Counted from the stretch's first letter, positions 1 to 5,874 are shown. The stretch is DNA of 7,892 nt from a bacterium (GCA_018970825.1 JAGWVP010000133.1:1-7892); one strand, 5' to 3'. The notes: generated by a model not told the origin, from the sequence alone. A program made the numbers and translations.

Positions 1-399
1 GACCTCTTCGCGCTGATCGCCTGCCAGGTGCTGCCGCTGCTGGCGCTCGGCATCGGGGCGCCCGCGCTCGCCGCCTACACGGTCTTCACGAGCGTCTACG
101 GGCAGATGCAGCACGGCAACGTCGACCTCGACACCCGCGCCTTCGACCGGGTCTTCAGCACGCCGTCGCTGCACCGCTGGCACCACGCCGACGACGCGCG
201 CATCGCGAACGCGAACTACGGCGCGGTGCTGATCCTCTGGGACCGCGTGTTCGGCACGTTCCACGACCCGGGCAGGCCGTTCGACGGCGCGGTCGGGCTC
301 GACGGGCTGCCGGGGTTCCCGACCGACTGGCTCGGGCAGCTGCTGTCGCCGGTGCGCTGGGCCGAGGCCCACCGGGCGCCCACCGCCGACGCGCGCTGA
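1..399 (+). CDS. Sterol desaturase / fatty acid hydroxylase family protein, C-terminal part (5' end outside window)
   Basis: The reading frame is open from base 1 and ends at TGA 397-399, leaving 132 residues of the C-terminal part. A hydrophobic segment (about residues 3-30) is followed by GQMQHGNV (His38) and STPSLHRWHH (His58, His61, His62). The segment NYGAVLILWDRVFGTF follows at residues 72-87. These are the last histidine clusters and the hallmark C-terminal motif of the membrane di-iron fatty acid hydroxylase/sterol desaturase superfamily, which hydroxylates or desaturates lipids using O2. The earlier histidine boxes must lie upstream of the window. An in-frame GTG at 28 is internal to the conserved region and is not a believable start. 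The substrate cannot be told from this fragment. Its stop lies only 15 bases from the stop of the convergent gene on the other strand. Family is secure; substrate unknown. Confidence 0.9.
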   Translation, partial: DLFALIACQVLPLLALGIGAPALAAYTVFTSVYGQMQHGNVDLDTRAFDRVFSTPSLHRWHHADDARIANANYGAVLILWDRVFGTFHDPGRPFDGAVGLDGLPGFPTDWLGQLLSPVRWAEAHRAPTADAR

Positions 400-414
400 C
401 GCCGCAGCGGCACC

Positions 415-771
415 TCAGGCGACCGCGCTCCCGGTGGCCCGGCGCTCGCGCATCCAGCCGTCCGCGAGCACGACCCACAGCAGCATCGCCTGCACCTCCC
501 AGTGCAGGCGCATGCGGGAGGCATCCGACCAGAAGGCGTTCGCGAAGAAGCAGGTCGTCGCGACGATCTCGCCGAGCACCCACGCGCCGAGTGCGACGAG
601 GAGCGCCTGCCGGCGGGGATCGCCCCGTGCGCGCAGCACCGCGCCCGGCAGGAGCAGGAGGGCGATCGCAACGCACGCGAGTGCGGCCGCCGCGAGCCAC
701 GGCGAAGCAGGGGCGCCGCCACCCCGTCCGACCGGGGCGGCGCGCGACGGGGCCCGCCCGCCTTCGCTCAG
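415..771 (-). CDS. Small unrecognised membrane protein (probable CTG start overlapping the aminotransferase stop)
   Basis: This frame ends at TGA 417-415 and has strongly GC-biased third positions down to its stop, as expected of real coding sequence. It encodes hydrophobic segments at about residues 27-47 (LAAAALACVAIALLLL), 55-80 (QALLVALGAWVLGEIVATTC) and a shorter one near MLLWVVLADGWM, so two or three membrane helices. No family is recognised. The start is unusual: no ATG, GTG or TTG lies in frame near the end of the upstream aminotransferase. A CTG at 771-769 overlaps that gene's TGA (770-768) as CTGA, the geometry of a translationally coupled start, and gives 118 residues. The next canonical option is GTG at about 636 (74 residues), which would discard the first hydrophobic segment. 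It is surely in one operon with the aminotransferase. I am fairly sure it is a gene and unsure of its start. Confidence 0.65.
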   Translation of the reverse strand: MSEGGRAPSRAAPVGRGGGAPASPWLAAAALACVAIALLLLPGAVLRARGDPRRQALLVALGAWVLGEIVATTCFFANAFWSDASRMRLHWEVQAMLLWVVLADGWMRERRATGSAVA

Positions 772-1757
772 CGACGCCTCGCGGCGGGCTTGCGCGCAGG
801 CCTCGCCTTGCCCGCGGGCTTCGACGCCCGGGAACGGGTCGTTCCACCGTGCACCGGCGTGAGCCAGTGGGCGAAGCGCTCGTCGCGGCCGTGCGTCACC
901 TCGGCGACGCGCTCCTGGATCGCGCGCGTCACCTTCCCGACTCCGCCCGAGCCGATGCGGCGGTGGTCGATGCGGCCGACCGGCGTGACCTCCGCGCCGG
1001 TCCCGCACAGGAACACCTCGTCGGCGACGTAGAGCTCGGTGCGAGAGATGCTGCGCTCGACGAAGTCGATCGAGAGCGGGGCGCTCCGCGCGAGCTCGAT
1101 GATCGTGCGGCGGGTGATGCCCTCGAGGTTGTCGGCGGTCGAGGGCGGCGAGACCAGCTGGCCGCGCCGCAGCAGGAAGACGTGTTCGGCGCTGCCCTCG
1201 CTCACCTCGCCCGACTCGGTGAGGAAGATCGCCTCGTCGAAGCCGTTGCGCTTCGCCTCCGCGCGCGCGAGCGCCGAGTTCAGGTAGGCGCCGGTCGGCT
1301 TCGCCCGCGCCGGGATCGCGTTGTCCGCGACACGCCGCCACGAAGTGATGCAGCAGTGGACGTGGGGCGTCGAGAAGTAGCGGCCGAAGGGAAGGCTGTA
1401 GACGGCGAGCGACACCGGCACGTCGGTGAGCGTCGGCGAGAGCGCGTCGGAGTCGACGAAGATGAGCGGCCGCACGTAGGTGTCGGTGCGGCAGCGGTTG
1501 CGGCGCAGGAGCTCGATCACGATCTCGGCGATGCGCTCCGCCGGGAACGGCGACTCGAGCCCGAGGATGCGGGCCGACTCGACGAGCCGCTCGACGTGGT
1601 CGCGCAGGCGGAAGACGAAAAGCTGGTCCTGCCGCTCGTCCCAGTAGGCGCGGATCCCGCCGAAGCAGCCGAGCCCGTAGTTGAAGGCCTTCGCGCGCAC
1701 GCTGACGGTCGCCTTCGCGTCGTCGACGAAGGCGTTGCGGTGCCAGGTCACTCCCAC
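768..1757 (-). CDS. ilvE: Branched-chain amino acid aminotransferase (class IV PLP enzyme)
   Basis: This 329-residue protein is predicted to transfer the amino group between Leu/Ile/Val and 2-oxoglutarate in the cytoplasm, using pyridoxal phosphate. Family landmarks run in order: NYGLGCFGGIRAYW (26-39), an Arg in DHVERL (Arg57), TYVRPLIF (Tyr94, Arg96), PFGRY (123-127), then AKPTGAY with the Schiff-base lysine Lys153 and Tyr158. SEGSAEHVF carries Glu187, which pairs with the PLP ring nitrogen, followed by LEGITR (211-216) and ADEVFLCGTGAEVTPV (245-260). By comparison with E. coli IlvE these match Lys159, Tyr164 and Glu193. Two oddities: the usual FEGIR reads FGGIR, and residues about 303-329 form a Lys/Arg/Ala/Pro-rich tail not typical of the family. 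The GTG at 1757 is preferred because GGGAGG sits six bases upstream; GTG at 1751 is the alternative. The membrane-protein gene follows with overlap. Confidence 0.93.
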   Translation of the reverse strand: MGVTWHRNAFVDDAKATVSVRAKAFNYGLGCFGGIRAYWDERQDQLFVFRLRDHVERLVESARILGLESPFPAERIAEIVIELLRRNRCRTDTYVRPLIFVDSDALSPTLTDVPVSLAVYSLPFGRYFSTPHVHCCITSWRRVADNAIPARAKPTGAYLNSALARAEAKRNGFDEAIFLTESGEVSEGSAEHVFLLRRGQLVSPPSTADNLEGITRRTIIELARSAPLSIDFVERSISRTELYVADEVFLCGTGAEVTPVGRIDHRRIGSGGVGKVTRAIQERVAEVTHGRDERFAHWLTPVHGGTTRSRASKPAGKARPARKPAARRR

Positions 1758-1763
1758 GATCGT

Positions 1764-1769
1764 CCTCCC
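1764..1769 (-). promoter_or_regulatory. Shine-Dalgarno of the aminotransferase gene
   Basis: GGGAGG on the minus strand lies six bases before GTG 1757 and twelve before GTG 1751. This spacing decides the start in favour of 1757. Confidence 0.7.
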
Positions 1770-1773
1770 ATGA

Positions 1774-1793
1774 CGGGGCCGGCCCCGGCCCCG
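1774..1793. repeat. GC-only palindrome / hairpin in the aminotransferase leader
   Basis: CGGGGCCGGCCCCG (1774-1787) is a perfect 14-base palindrome. Alternatively CGGGGCC (1774-1780) pairs with GGCCCCG (1787-1793) in a seven-pair stem with a six-base loop. In the aminotransferase mRNA the structure would end four bases before the Shine-Dalgarno sequence, so it could affect ribosome access. It could also be a protein-binding site or simply chance in very GC-rich DNA. No leader peptide or anti-terminator partner was seen. Confidence 0.35.
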
Positions 1794-1914
1794 ACGCGTC
1801 TCGCGCACGCGCCCTCCCGGGGTGCAAGTCGCAACCGGGATCGACAGCCCCCCGCGGGCTCGCGTACCGTCGAATGCGGACGAGCGAGCCGAAGCACGGG
1901 GGCCGCGCCCCGCG

Positions 1915-1920
1915 AAGGAG
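1915..1920 (+). promoter_or_regulatory. Shine-Dalgarno of the hydrolase gene
   Basis: AAGGAG seven bases before ATG 1928. It shows that this ATG, and not the in-frame ATG at 1874, is the start; the 1928 start also places the signal peptide correctly. Confidence 0.75.
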
Positions 1921-1927
1921 AGCGACG

Positions 1928-3427
1928 ATGCACCGATCCCACCTGCGCGCACGGACGACGGCCGGGAGGAGCCGACGGGCGAAGCGCCTCGCGGCGGCGA
2001 TGGTCGCGGGAGCCCTGCTCGTCGGCGGCTGCTCCGACGTCAGCACCACCGGCGGGTCGCCGGCCGGGCCGTCGGCCGACCTCTCGGAAGTCCTCGACGG
2101 CGGGCGCGGCGCCTTCGTCGGGGAGGCGGTGACGACGGACCTCGCCGCCGCGGGCTTCGTCCAGGAAGAGCGCGTCGCCTCCGGCAAGGCGGTGTCCTAC
2201 GCGGCCGTCGGACCGATGTCGCGCGACGGGCGGTGGACCTTCGTGGAGGACGGGAGCGCCGACTACCGCACGCGCGTCGTCGTCCGGCGGCCGGCCGACC
2301 CCGCGCGCTTCAGCGGCACGGTGGTGATCGAGTGGCTGAACGTGAGCGGAGGGCTCGACGGCTCCCCCGACTGGACCAGCCTCGCCGGCGAGATCCTGCG
2401 GCGCGGGCACGCCTGGGTCGGCGTCTCGGCCCAGCGGATCGGCGTCGAGGGCGGCCCCGTCCTGGTCGTCGCGCCGGGCGCCGAGGGCATCGCGGGCAAG
2501 GGCCTCGTGAACCTCGACCCCGATCGCTACGGCTCGCTCTCCCATCCCGGCGACGGCTTCTCCTTCGACGTGTTCACGCAGGTCGCGCGCGCGGTGCGCG
2601 CGAGCGGCGTCGCGACCGGCGGCGCCCGGGTCGAGCGGGTGATCGCGGCCGGCGAGTCGCAGTCGGCGATCGCGCTCACGACCTACTACGACGGCGTGCA
2701 GCCGCTCACCCGCGCCTTCGACGGCTTCTTCGTGCACAGCCGCGCCTCGGTCCCGCTGCCGCTCGTCGGACCGGGCGAGTACGCCGACCTCGCGGGCGGC
2801 TTCGCCGCGATGCCCGTCCTCTTCCGCGACGACCTCGAAGCACCGGTGCTCGACCTCCAGGCCGAGGGCGACGTGACGAGCGTGCTCGAGTCGGTCGTCG
2901 TGCGCCAGCCCGACGGGCCGCGGTTCCGGCTCTGGGAGGTCGCCGGCACCGCGCACGCCGACCGCTTCATCCTGGGACCGCTCGCCGACCTCGCCGACTG
3001 CGGTGCACCGGTGAACGCCGCACCGCTCCACCTGGTCGCCAAGGCCGCCCTGCGCGCACTCGATCGCTGGGTGGTCGACGGCACGGGGCCGCCGTCGGCC
3101 CCGCTGCTCGAGACCGCGGGCGACCCGGAGGAGATCGTGCGCGACGCCGACGGGATCGCGAAGGGAGGCATCCGACTGCCGCCGGTCGACGTTCCGGTCG
3201 ACGTGCTGACCGGCGAGCCCGGATCGAATCCCGCGCTCTTCTGCATCCTGCTCGGGCGCACCGACCCCCTTTCGCCGGCCCGGATCGCCGAACTGCACCC
3301 TTCGCGCGCGGACTACCTCCGCCGCTACGAGGACGCGACCGACGGGGCGATCGACGCGGGCTTCGTGCTCGACGACGACCGCGACGCGATGCTCGGCTAC
3401 GCGCAACCGTCGCGCGTCGGAAACTGA
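1928..3427 (+). CDS. Alpha/beta-hydrolase domain lipoprotein (Abhydrolase_10-type)
   Basis: A 499-residue predicted lipoprotein with a serine-hydrolase fold. The N-terminus has a basic region (residues 7-20, including SRR), a hydrophobic stretch (21-32) and a lipobox LVGGC with Cys35 as the lipidated residue. The next residue is Ser, which by the E. coli rule favours the outer membrane. The catalytic region carries the family features GTVVIEWLNVSGG (130-142) and the nucleophile elbow AGESQSA with Ser244. The likely acid is Asp315 in LQAEGDV and the likely base is His343 in AGTAHAD. Length and layout match the large bacterial family annotated only as alpha/beta hydrolase domain-containing protein, whose substrates are mostly unknown, so an esterase-like activity is the most that can be inferred. 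It is a single-gene unit, divergent from the aminotransferase and ending 19 bases from the convergent DUF35 gene. The SRR could suggest Tat export, but the hydrophobic residue expected after it is missing. Confidence 0.9.
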   Translation: MHRSHLRARTTAGRSRRAKRLAAAMVAGALLVGGCSDVSTTGGSPAGPSADLSEVLDGGRGAFVGEAVTTDLAAAGFVQEERVASGKAVSYAAVGPMSRDGRWTFVEDGSADYRTRVVVRRPADPARFSGTVVIEWLNVSGGLDGSPDWTSLAGEILRRGHAWVGVSAQRIGVEGGPVLVVAPGAEGIAGKGLVNLDPDRYGSLSHPGDGFSFDVFTQVARAVRASGVATGGARVERVIAAGESQSAIALTTYYDGVQPLTRAFDGFFVHSRASVPLPLVGPGEYADLAGGFAAMPVLFRDDLEAPVLDLQAEGDVTSVLESVVVRQPDGPRFRLWEVAGTAHADRFILGPLADLADCGAPVNAAPLHLVAKAALRALDRWVVDGTGPPSAPLLETAGDPEEIVRDADGIAKGGIRLPPVDVPVDVLTGEPGSNPALFCILLGRTDPLSPARIAELHPSRADYLRRYEDATDGAIDAGFVLDDDRDAMLGYAQPSRVGN

Positions 3428-3446
3428 TCCGCCGCCCGGTCGAGCC

Positions 3447-3899
3447 TCACCCGCCGGAACGCGGGGCGAAATGCAGCAGCGTCACGGCGTCGTCGACCCG
3501 CTCGAAGCGTGGCTCGACGTCGATCCCGACGCACACGTCCTCCGGGCGGACGTCGACGAGCCGCGTCGGCAGCCGCACGCCGCAGGGCAACTCGACGAGC
3601 GCGTAGACGTAGGGCACGACACCCGTGAACCACGGGTGGGTCGCGCGGTGCACGGTCGTGAAGGTCGCGACGCGACCGCGCGCGTCCACCTCCTGCCATG
3701 CGACCTCTCGGCCGAGACAGAGCGGGCAGAACGGCCGCGGCGGGAACACGTGCCGACGGCACGCCGCGCAGTGCTGGAGCTCGACCGCGCCCCGGGCGAG
3801 CGCCCGCCAGTAGGGCGCGGCATCGCCCTCGAGCGCCGGCAGGGGACGCGGGAACGAGGGCATCCCGCCGCCCGGCGCATCGCCGCCGGGGTCCTTCAC
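3447..3899 (-). CDS. DUF35 zinc-ribbon / OB-fold protein, partner of the thiolase-fold protein
   Basis: A 150-residue protein with the two-part layout of the DUF35 family. An N-terminal helix region (PYWRALARGAVELQHC) leads into a rubredoxin-like zinc ribbon with Cys44, Cys47, Cys58 and Cys61 (CAAC and CPLC). An OB-fold follows, with GRVATFTTVHRA (75-86), PYVYALVELPCGVRLPTRLV (96-115) and a C-terminal strand. DUF35 proteins bind thiolase-fold partners and help form the acyl-CoA site; the best known case is the DUF35 domain of ChsH2 working with the aldolase Ltp2 in steroid side-chain breakdown. Here the gene directly follows the thiolase-fold gene, and GTG 3899 overlaps its stop as GTGA, so the products are probably translated together and form a complex. 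No Shine-Dalgarno precedes the GTG. An in-frame ATG at 3863 would give 138 residues and lose no conserved part. Confidence 0.88.
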   Translation of the reverse strand: MKDPGGDAPGGGMPSFPRPLPALEGDAAPYWRALARGAVELQHCAACRRHVFPPRPFCPLCLGREVAWQEVDARGRVATFTTVHRATHPWFTGVVPYVYALVELPCGVRLPTRLVDVRPEDVCVGIDVEPRFERVDDAVTLLHFAPRSGG

Positions 3900-5080
3900 G
3901 AGGAGGCCCCCAGCACGAGCGAGCACTCCTCGGTGAAGGTGCCCCCGTTGCCGTGCACGAACCCGATCTCCGGCCGGCGCACCTGCCGCTCGCCCGCCCG
4001 GCCCATCGCCTGGCGCGCGGCCTCGACGACGAGCGTCATGCCGCCGCCGAGCCCGGGCTGCCCGAACGAGAGCATGCCGCCGTGCGTGTTGAGCGGGAAG
4101 TCGCCGTCGAAGCCCAGGTCGTGCGACTCGACGAAGCGGCCGCCCTCGCCCTTGGGGCAGAAGCCCGCGTCCTCGATCTCGATCAGAACGGCGATCGAGT
4201 AGCAGTCGTAGAGCTCGGCGAAGCCGACTTCGGCGGGAGAGACGCCGGCCATCGCGAAGGCACGGCGGGCGGACTCGACGACCGGCGTGACGAGCAGGTC
4301 CGGACGCTGGAAGGGATCGGGGTCGAGGTGCTCGCCGAAGCCGAGCACGAGGGCCGGGGCGTGACGCAGGTCGCGGGCGCGCTCGGGCGTCGTGACCACG
4401 ACGGCCTCCGCGCCGCTGCACGGCATCACGATCTCGAGCAGGTGGAGCGGGTCGGCGACCACGGGCGAGGCGAGCACGTCGTCGACCGTCGCGGGCTTGC
4501 CGTGGAAGAGGGCGAGCGGGTTCGACTGCGCGCTCCGGCGCTGGTCGGCGACGATCTTCGCCAGTTGTCGCTCCGTCGTGCCGAACCGCGCCATGTGCAG
4601 TCGCGCCGCCATCGCGTAGTCGGCGTTCGCGCCGGCCGCCCCGTAGGGGATCGTGAAGTCGCGCAGCGGGCTCACGAGCGGCGGGGGCTTGAGATACATG
4701 CCCCTGGGATCCCAGGTGTCCCCGCTCACGCAGAGCACGGTGCGTGCGCGACCCGTCGCAACCGCGGTCGCGGCGCGCGCGACCATCGCGCAGGCGGACG
4801 CGCCGCCGAGATCGACCAGGTCGAGGTAGGAGGGAGAGAGGCCCAGGTGCTCGGCGACGACCGAGGGCCAGAGCATCGAGTACTGCATCATCGCCGGGCA
4901 GACGACGATGCCGTCGACGTCGGCGGGGCCGAGCCCCGCGTCGGCGAGGGCCTCGATCGCGGCCTCGGCGACGAGCCCGAGCGGGGTACGCCCCTCCGGG
5001 CTCTTCGTCGGTCGCCGTTCGCCGAGTCCGACGATCGCGGCGCGGCCGCGCAGGCCCGCGTCTTCGCTCGAACGCGCCAT
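3896..5080 (-). CDS. Thiolase-fold (SCP-x/lipid-transfer type) protein lacking canonical thiolase catalytic residues
   Basis: A 394-residue protein of the SCP-x-type thiolase family. It has AAIVGLGERRP (14-24), the LGGASACAMVARAA region (91-104), AELYDCYSI (288-296), NTHGGMLSFGQPG (331-343), AGERQVRRPE (362-371) and the terminal VHGNGG (375-380). The usual active site is not there: Gly93 stands where the nucleophilic Cys falls when aligned to SCP-2 thiolase, HGCG has become HGNG (Asn378), and GHP has become GQP (Gln341). These changes are common in the subgroup paired with DUF35 proteins, some of which are aldolases rather than thiolases. An acyl-CoA substrate is likely; its identity is not visible. 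ATG 5080 is chosen because it gives the family's usual N-terminus. TTG 5119 would add 13 unconserved residues. Neither start has a clear Shine-Dalgarno. Its stop overlaps the DUF35 start. Confidence 0.9.
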   Translation of the reverse strand: MARSSEDAGLRGRAAIVGLGERRPTKSPEGRTPLGLVAEAAIEALADAGLGPADVDGIVVCPAMMQYSMLWPSVVAEHLGLSPSYLDLVDLGGASACAMVARAATAVATGRARTVLCVSGDTWDPRGMYLKPPPLVSPLRDFTIPYGAAGANADYAMAARLHMARFGTTERQLAKIVADQRRSAQSNPLALFHGKPATVDDVLASPVVADPLHLLEIVMPCSGAEAVVVTTPERARDLRHAPALVLGFGEHLDPDPFQRPDLLVTPVVESARRAFAMAGVSPAEVGFAELYDCYSIAVLIEIEDAGFCPKGEGGRFVESHDLGFDGDFPLNTHGGMLSFGQPGLGGGMTLVVEAARQAMGRAGERQVRRPEIGFVHGNGGTFTEECSLVLGASS

Positions 5081-5089
5081 GGTGGCGCC

Positions 5090-5119
5090 GTCGTACCGGG
5101 GCCGGGGCGCGTCGGTCAA
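5090..5119 (-). promoter_or_regulatory. Candidate promoter of the thiolase/DUF35 operon
   Basis: On the minus strand, TTGACC (5119-5114), an 18-base gap and TACGAC (5095-5090) resemble a sigma-70 promoter. RNA would start near 5083-5082, only a few bases before ATG 5080. That would make a leaderless or near-leaderless mRNA and fits the absence of a Shine-Dalgarno. This is only a motif match. Confidence 0.3.
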
Positions 5120-5148
5120 CGCGGCGAAGCGACGACTCCCGAAACGAA

Positions 5149-5182
5149 GACGGGGGCGCGTGCCGAAGCACGCGCCCCCGTC
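5149..5182 (-). terminator. Intrinsic terminator hairpin after the Cys-rich secreted protein gene
   Basis: GACGGGGGCGCGTGC (5149-5163) and its exact reverse complement (5168-5182) form a perfect 15-pair stem around a four-base loop. On the minus-strand RNA the loop is UUCG closed by a C-G pair, an exceptionally stable tetraloop. It starts 40 bases past the stop of the 188-aa gene and is followed by TTCGTTTCGGG, a modest T-rich tail for such GC-rich DNA. It sits between that gene and the thiolase operon on the same strand, so it likely insulates the two. On the plus strand the loop would be CGAA and no plus-strand gene precedes it closely. Confidence 0.8.
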
Positions 5183-5222
5183 CCACGGCCGGCCGCTCGG
5201 GCCGCGCGGCGGGAAGCCGCGA

Positions 5223-5789
5223 TCAGGGACAGCCGGAGGTCGAGCCGGTCTCCGCGATCAGAGCCGAGCCCGGCGTCACCTGCGAGAGGACGAGGCCCTC
5301 GCAGGCGTTCGGCTGCAGCGCATAGACGATGCCGGGGTTGAAGCTCGGGTCGGCCGCGTAGCAGGCGACGCGCTCCGCGTAACTCGGCGTCACGCCGATC
5401 GCGCCGGGGCAGAGCCCGGAGTTCTCCGCGCACATGTCGTGCTTGATCTTGATCTGGCCCTTCTTCACCTCGGCGCGGAACAGGATCTCGGTCGCAAGCG
5501 AGGCTGCGCCCACCGTGCTCGTCGTCTGCTGGAGGCAGATCACGTCGTCGGCCGTGCACGGGATGCCGTCGGTGTCCGGCATGTTCAGCTTCTTGAACTG
5601 GATCTGGACCTGCGTCCCGTACTTTCCGCCGCCGCCCTTCAGCGCACCCGAACTCGTGCAGTCGACGAACGGGACGGTCGAGCTGACCACCGGGTTCGTG
5701 AACGGCCGCAACGTCACGTCCTTCGCCTGCGCCGCTCCCGCGGCGAGAAGCAGCGATGCTGTTCCGAAGAAGAAGATCTTCCGATTCAT
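5223..5789 (-). CDS. Secreted Cys-rich protein of unknown function
   Basis: A 188-residue protein I do not recognise. It starts with a clear Sec signal peptide: MNRK, a hydrophobic core (about 5-19), then AQA with likely cleavage after Ala22. The predicted mature part is 166 residues and holds eight cysteines (44, 78, 85, 120, 127, 143, 163, 187), an even number that suits four disulfide bonds outside the cytoplasm. Other visible features are a glycine-rich turn KGGGGKYG (51-58), a beta-like stretch VQIQFKKLNM (61-70) and PDTDGIPCTADDV (71-83), whose spaced acidic residues recall calcium-binding loops. There are no further membrane segments and no catalytic motif. The start ATG 5789 is well supported by AGGAGG eight bases upstream. 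It has its own terminator and probably its own promoter. It lies downstream of a secreted peptidase gene on the same strand, 151 bases away, but no functional link is shown. Confidence 0.85.
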   Translation of the reverse strand: MNRKIFFFGTASLLLAAGAAQAKDVTLRPFTNPVVSSTVPFVDCTSSGALKGGGGKYGTQVQIQFKKLNMPDTDGIPCTADDVICLQQTTSTVGAASLATEILFRAEVKKGQIKIKHDMCAENSGLCPGAIGVTPSYAERVACYAADPSFNPGIVYALQPNACEGLVLSQVTPGSALIAETGSTSGCP

Positions 5790-5797
5790 GCCGCGTT

Positions 5798-5803
5798 CCT
5801 CCT
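5798..5803 (-). promoter_or_regulatory. Strong Shine-Dalgarno of the Cys-rich secreted protein gene
   Basis: AGGAGG on the minus strand, eight bases before ATG 5789. It is the best-matching ribosome site in the window and suggests efficient translation. Confidence 0.8.
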
Positions 5804-5844
5804 GTGATGTCGGTTCGGGTTCGGGGGCGAATTCCCTCGACAGG

Positions 5845-5874
5845 CTTCTACGCCGGTCGCCGATCCCGGATCAA
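5845..5874 (-). promoter_or_regulatory. Candidate promoter of the Cys-rich secreted protein gene
   Basis: On the minus strand TTGATC (5874-5869), an 18-base gap and TAGAAG (5850-5845) each match four of six sigma-70 consensus positions. RNA would start near 5838, giving a leader of about 50 bases. GATCC-C-GGATC (5862-5872), a short palindrome, overlaps the -35 element and could be an operator or chance. The rest of the 5790-5940 gap holds short GC-rich hairpins (5882-5895, 5911-5923) without a T-tract, so no convincing terminator for the upstream peptidase gene. Confidence 0.4.

Larger units (their letters stand above)
1758..1927. promoter_or_regulatory. Divergent intergenic region with promoters for the aminotransferase and hydrolase genes
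   Basis: The two genes are transcribed away from each other from this 170-base gap, so it should hold both promoters. For the rightward hydrolase the best candidate is TCGACA (1841-1846), an 18-base gap, then TACCGT (1865-1870). This would start RNA near 1877, about 50 bases before the hydrolase ATG. It matches the sigma-70 consensus only weakly. I found no convincing -35/-10 pair for the leftward aminotransferase gene. Confidence 0.4.

Noticed and set aside
591..2132. Long plus-strand open frame across the aminotransferase region
   Set aside because: Arg/Ala/Asp-rich translation without domains; it is the antisense shadow of ilvE in GC-rich DNA and runs into the real hydrolase gene in the wrong frame.
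772..2187. Long upstream extension of the membrane-protein frame through ilvE
   Set aside because: The translation is Arg-rich and motif-free until after the ilvE stop; only the last 118 residues look like a protein.
1748..3406. Long minus-strand open frame opposite the hydrolase
   Set aside because: Low-complexity translation with no motifs, while the plus strand encodes a full hydrolase with signal peptide, catalytic triad and ribosome site.
3901..3906. AGGAGG on the plus strand
   Set aside because: No plus-strand gene starts after it; it lies inside the thiolase coding sequence on the opposite strand.
3900..5186. Upstream extension of the DUF35 frame through the thiolase gene
   Set aside because: Only the part after GTG 3899 shows domain features; the rest is an out-of-frame shadow of the thiolase-fold gene.
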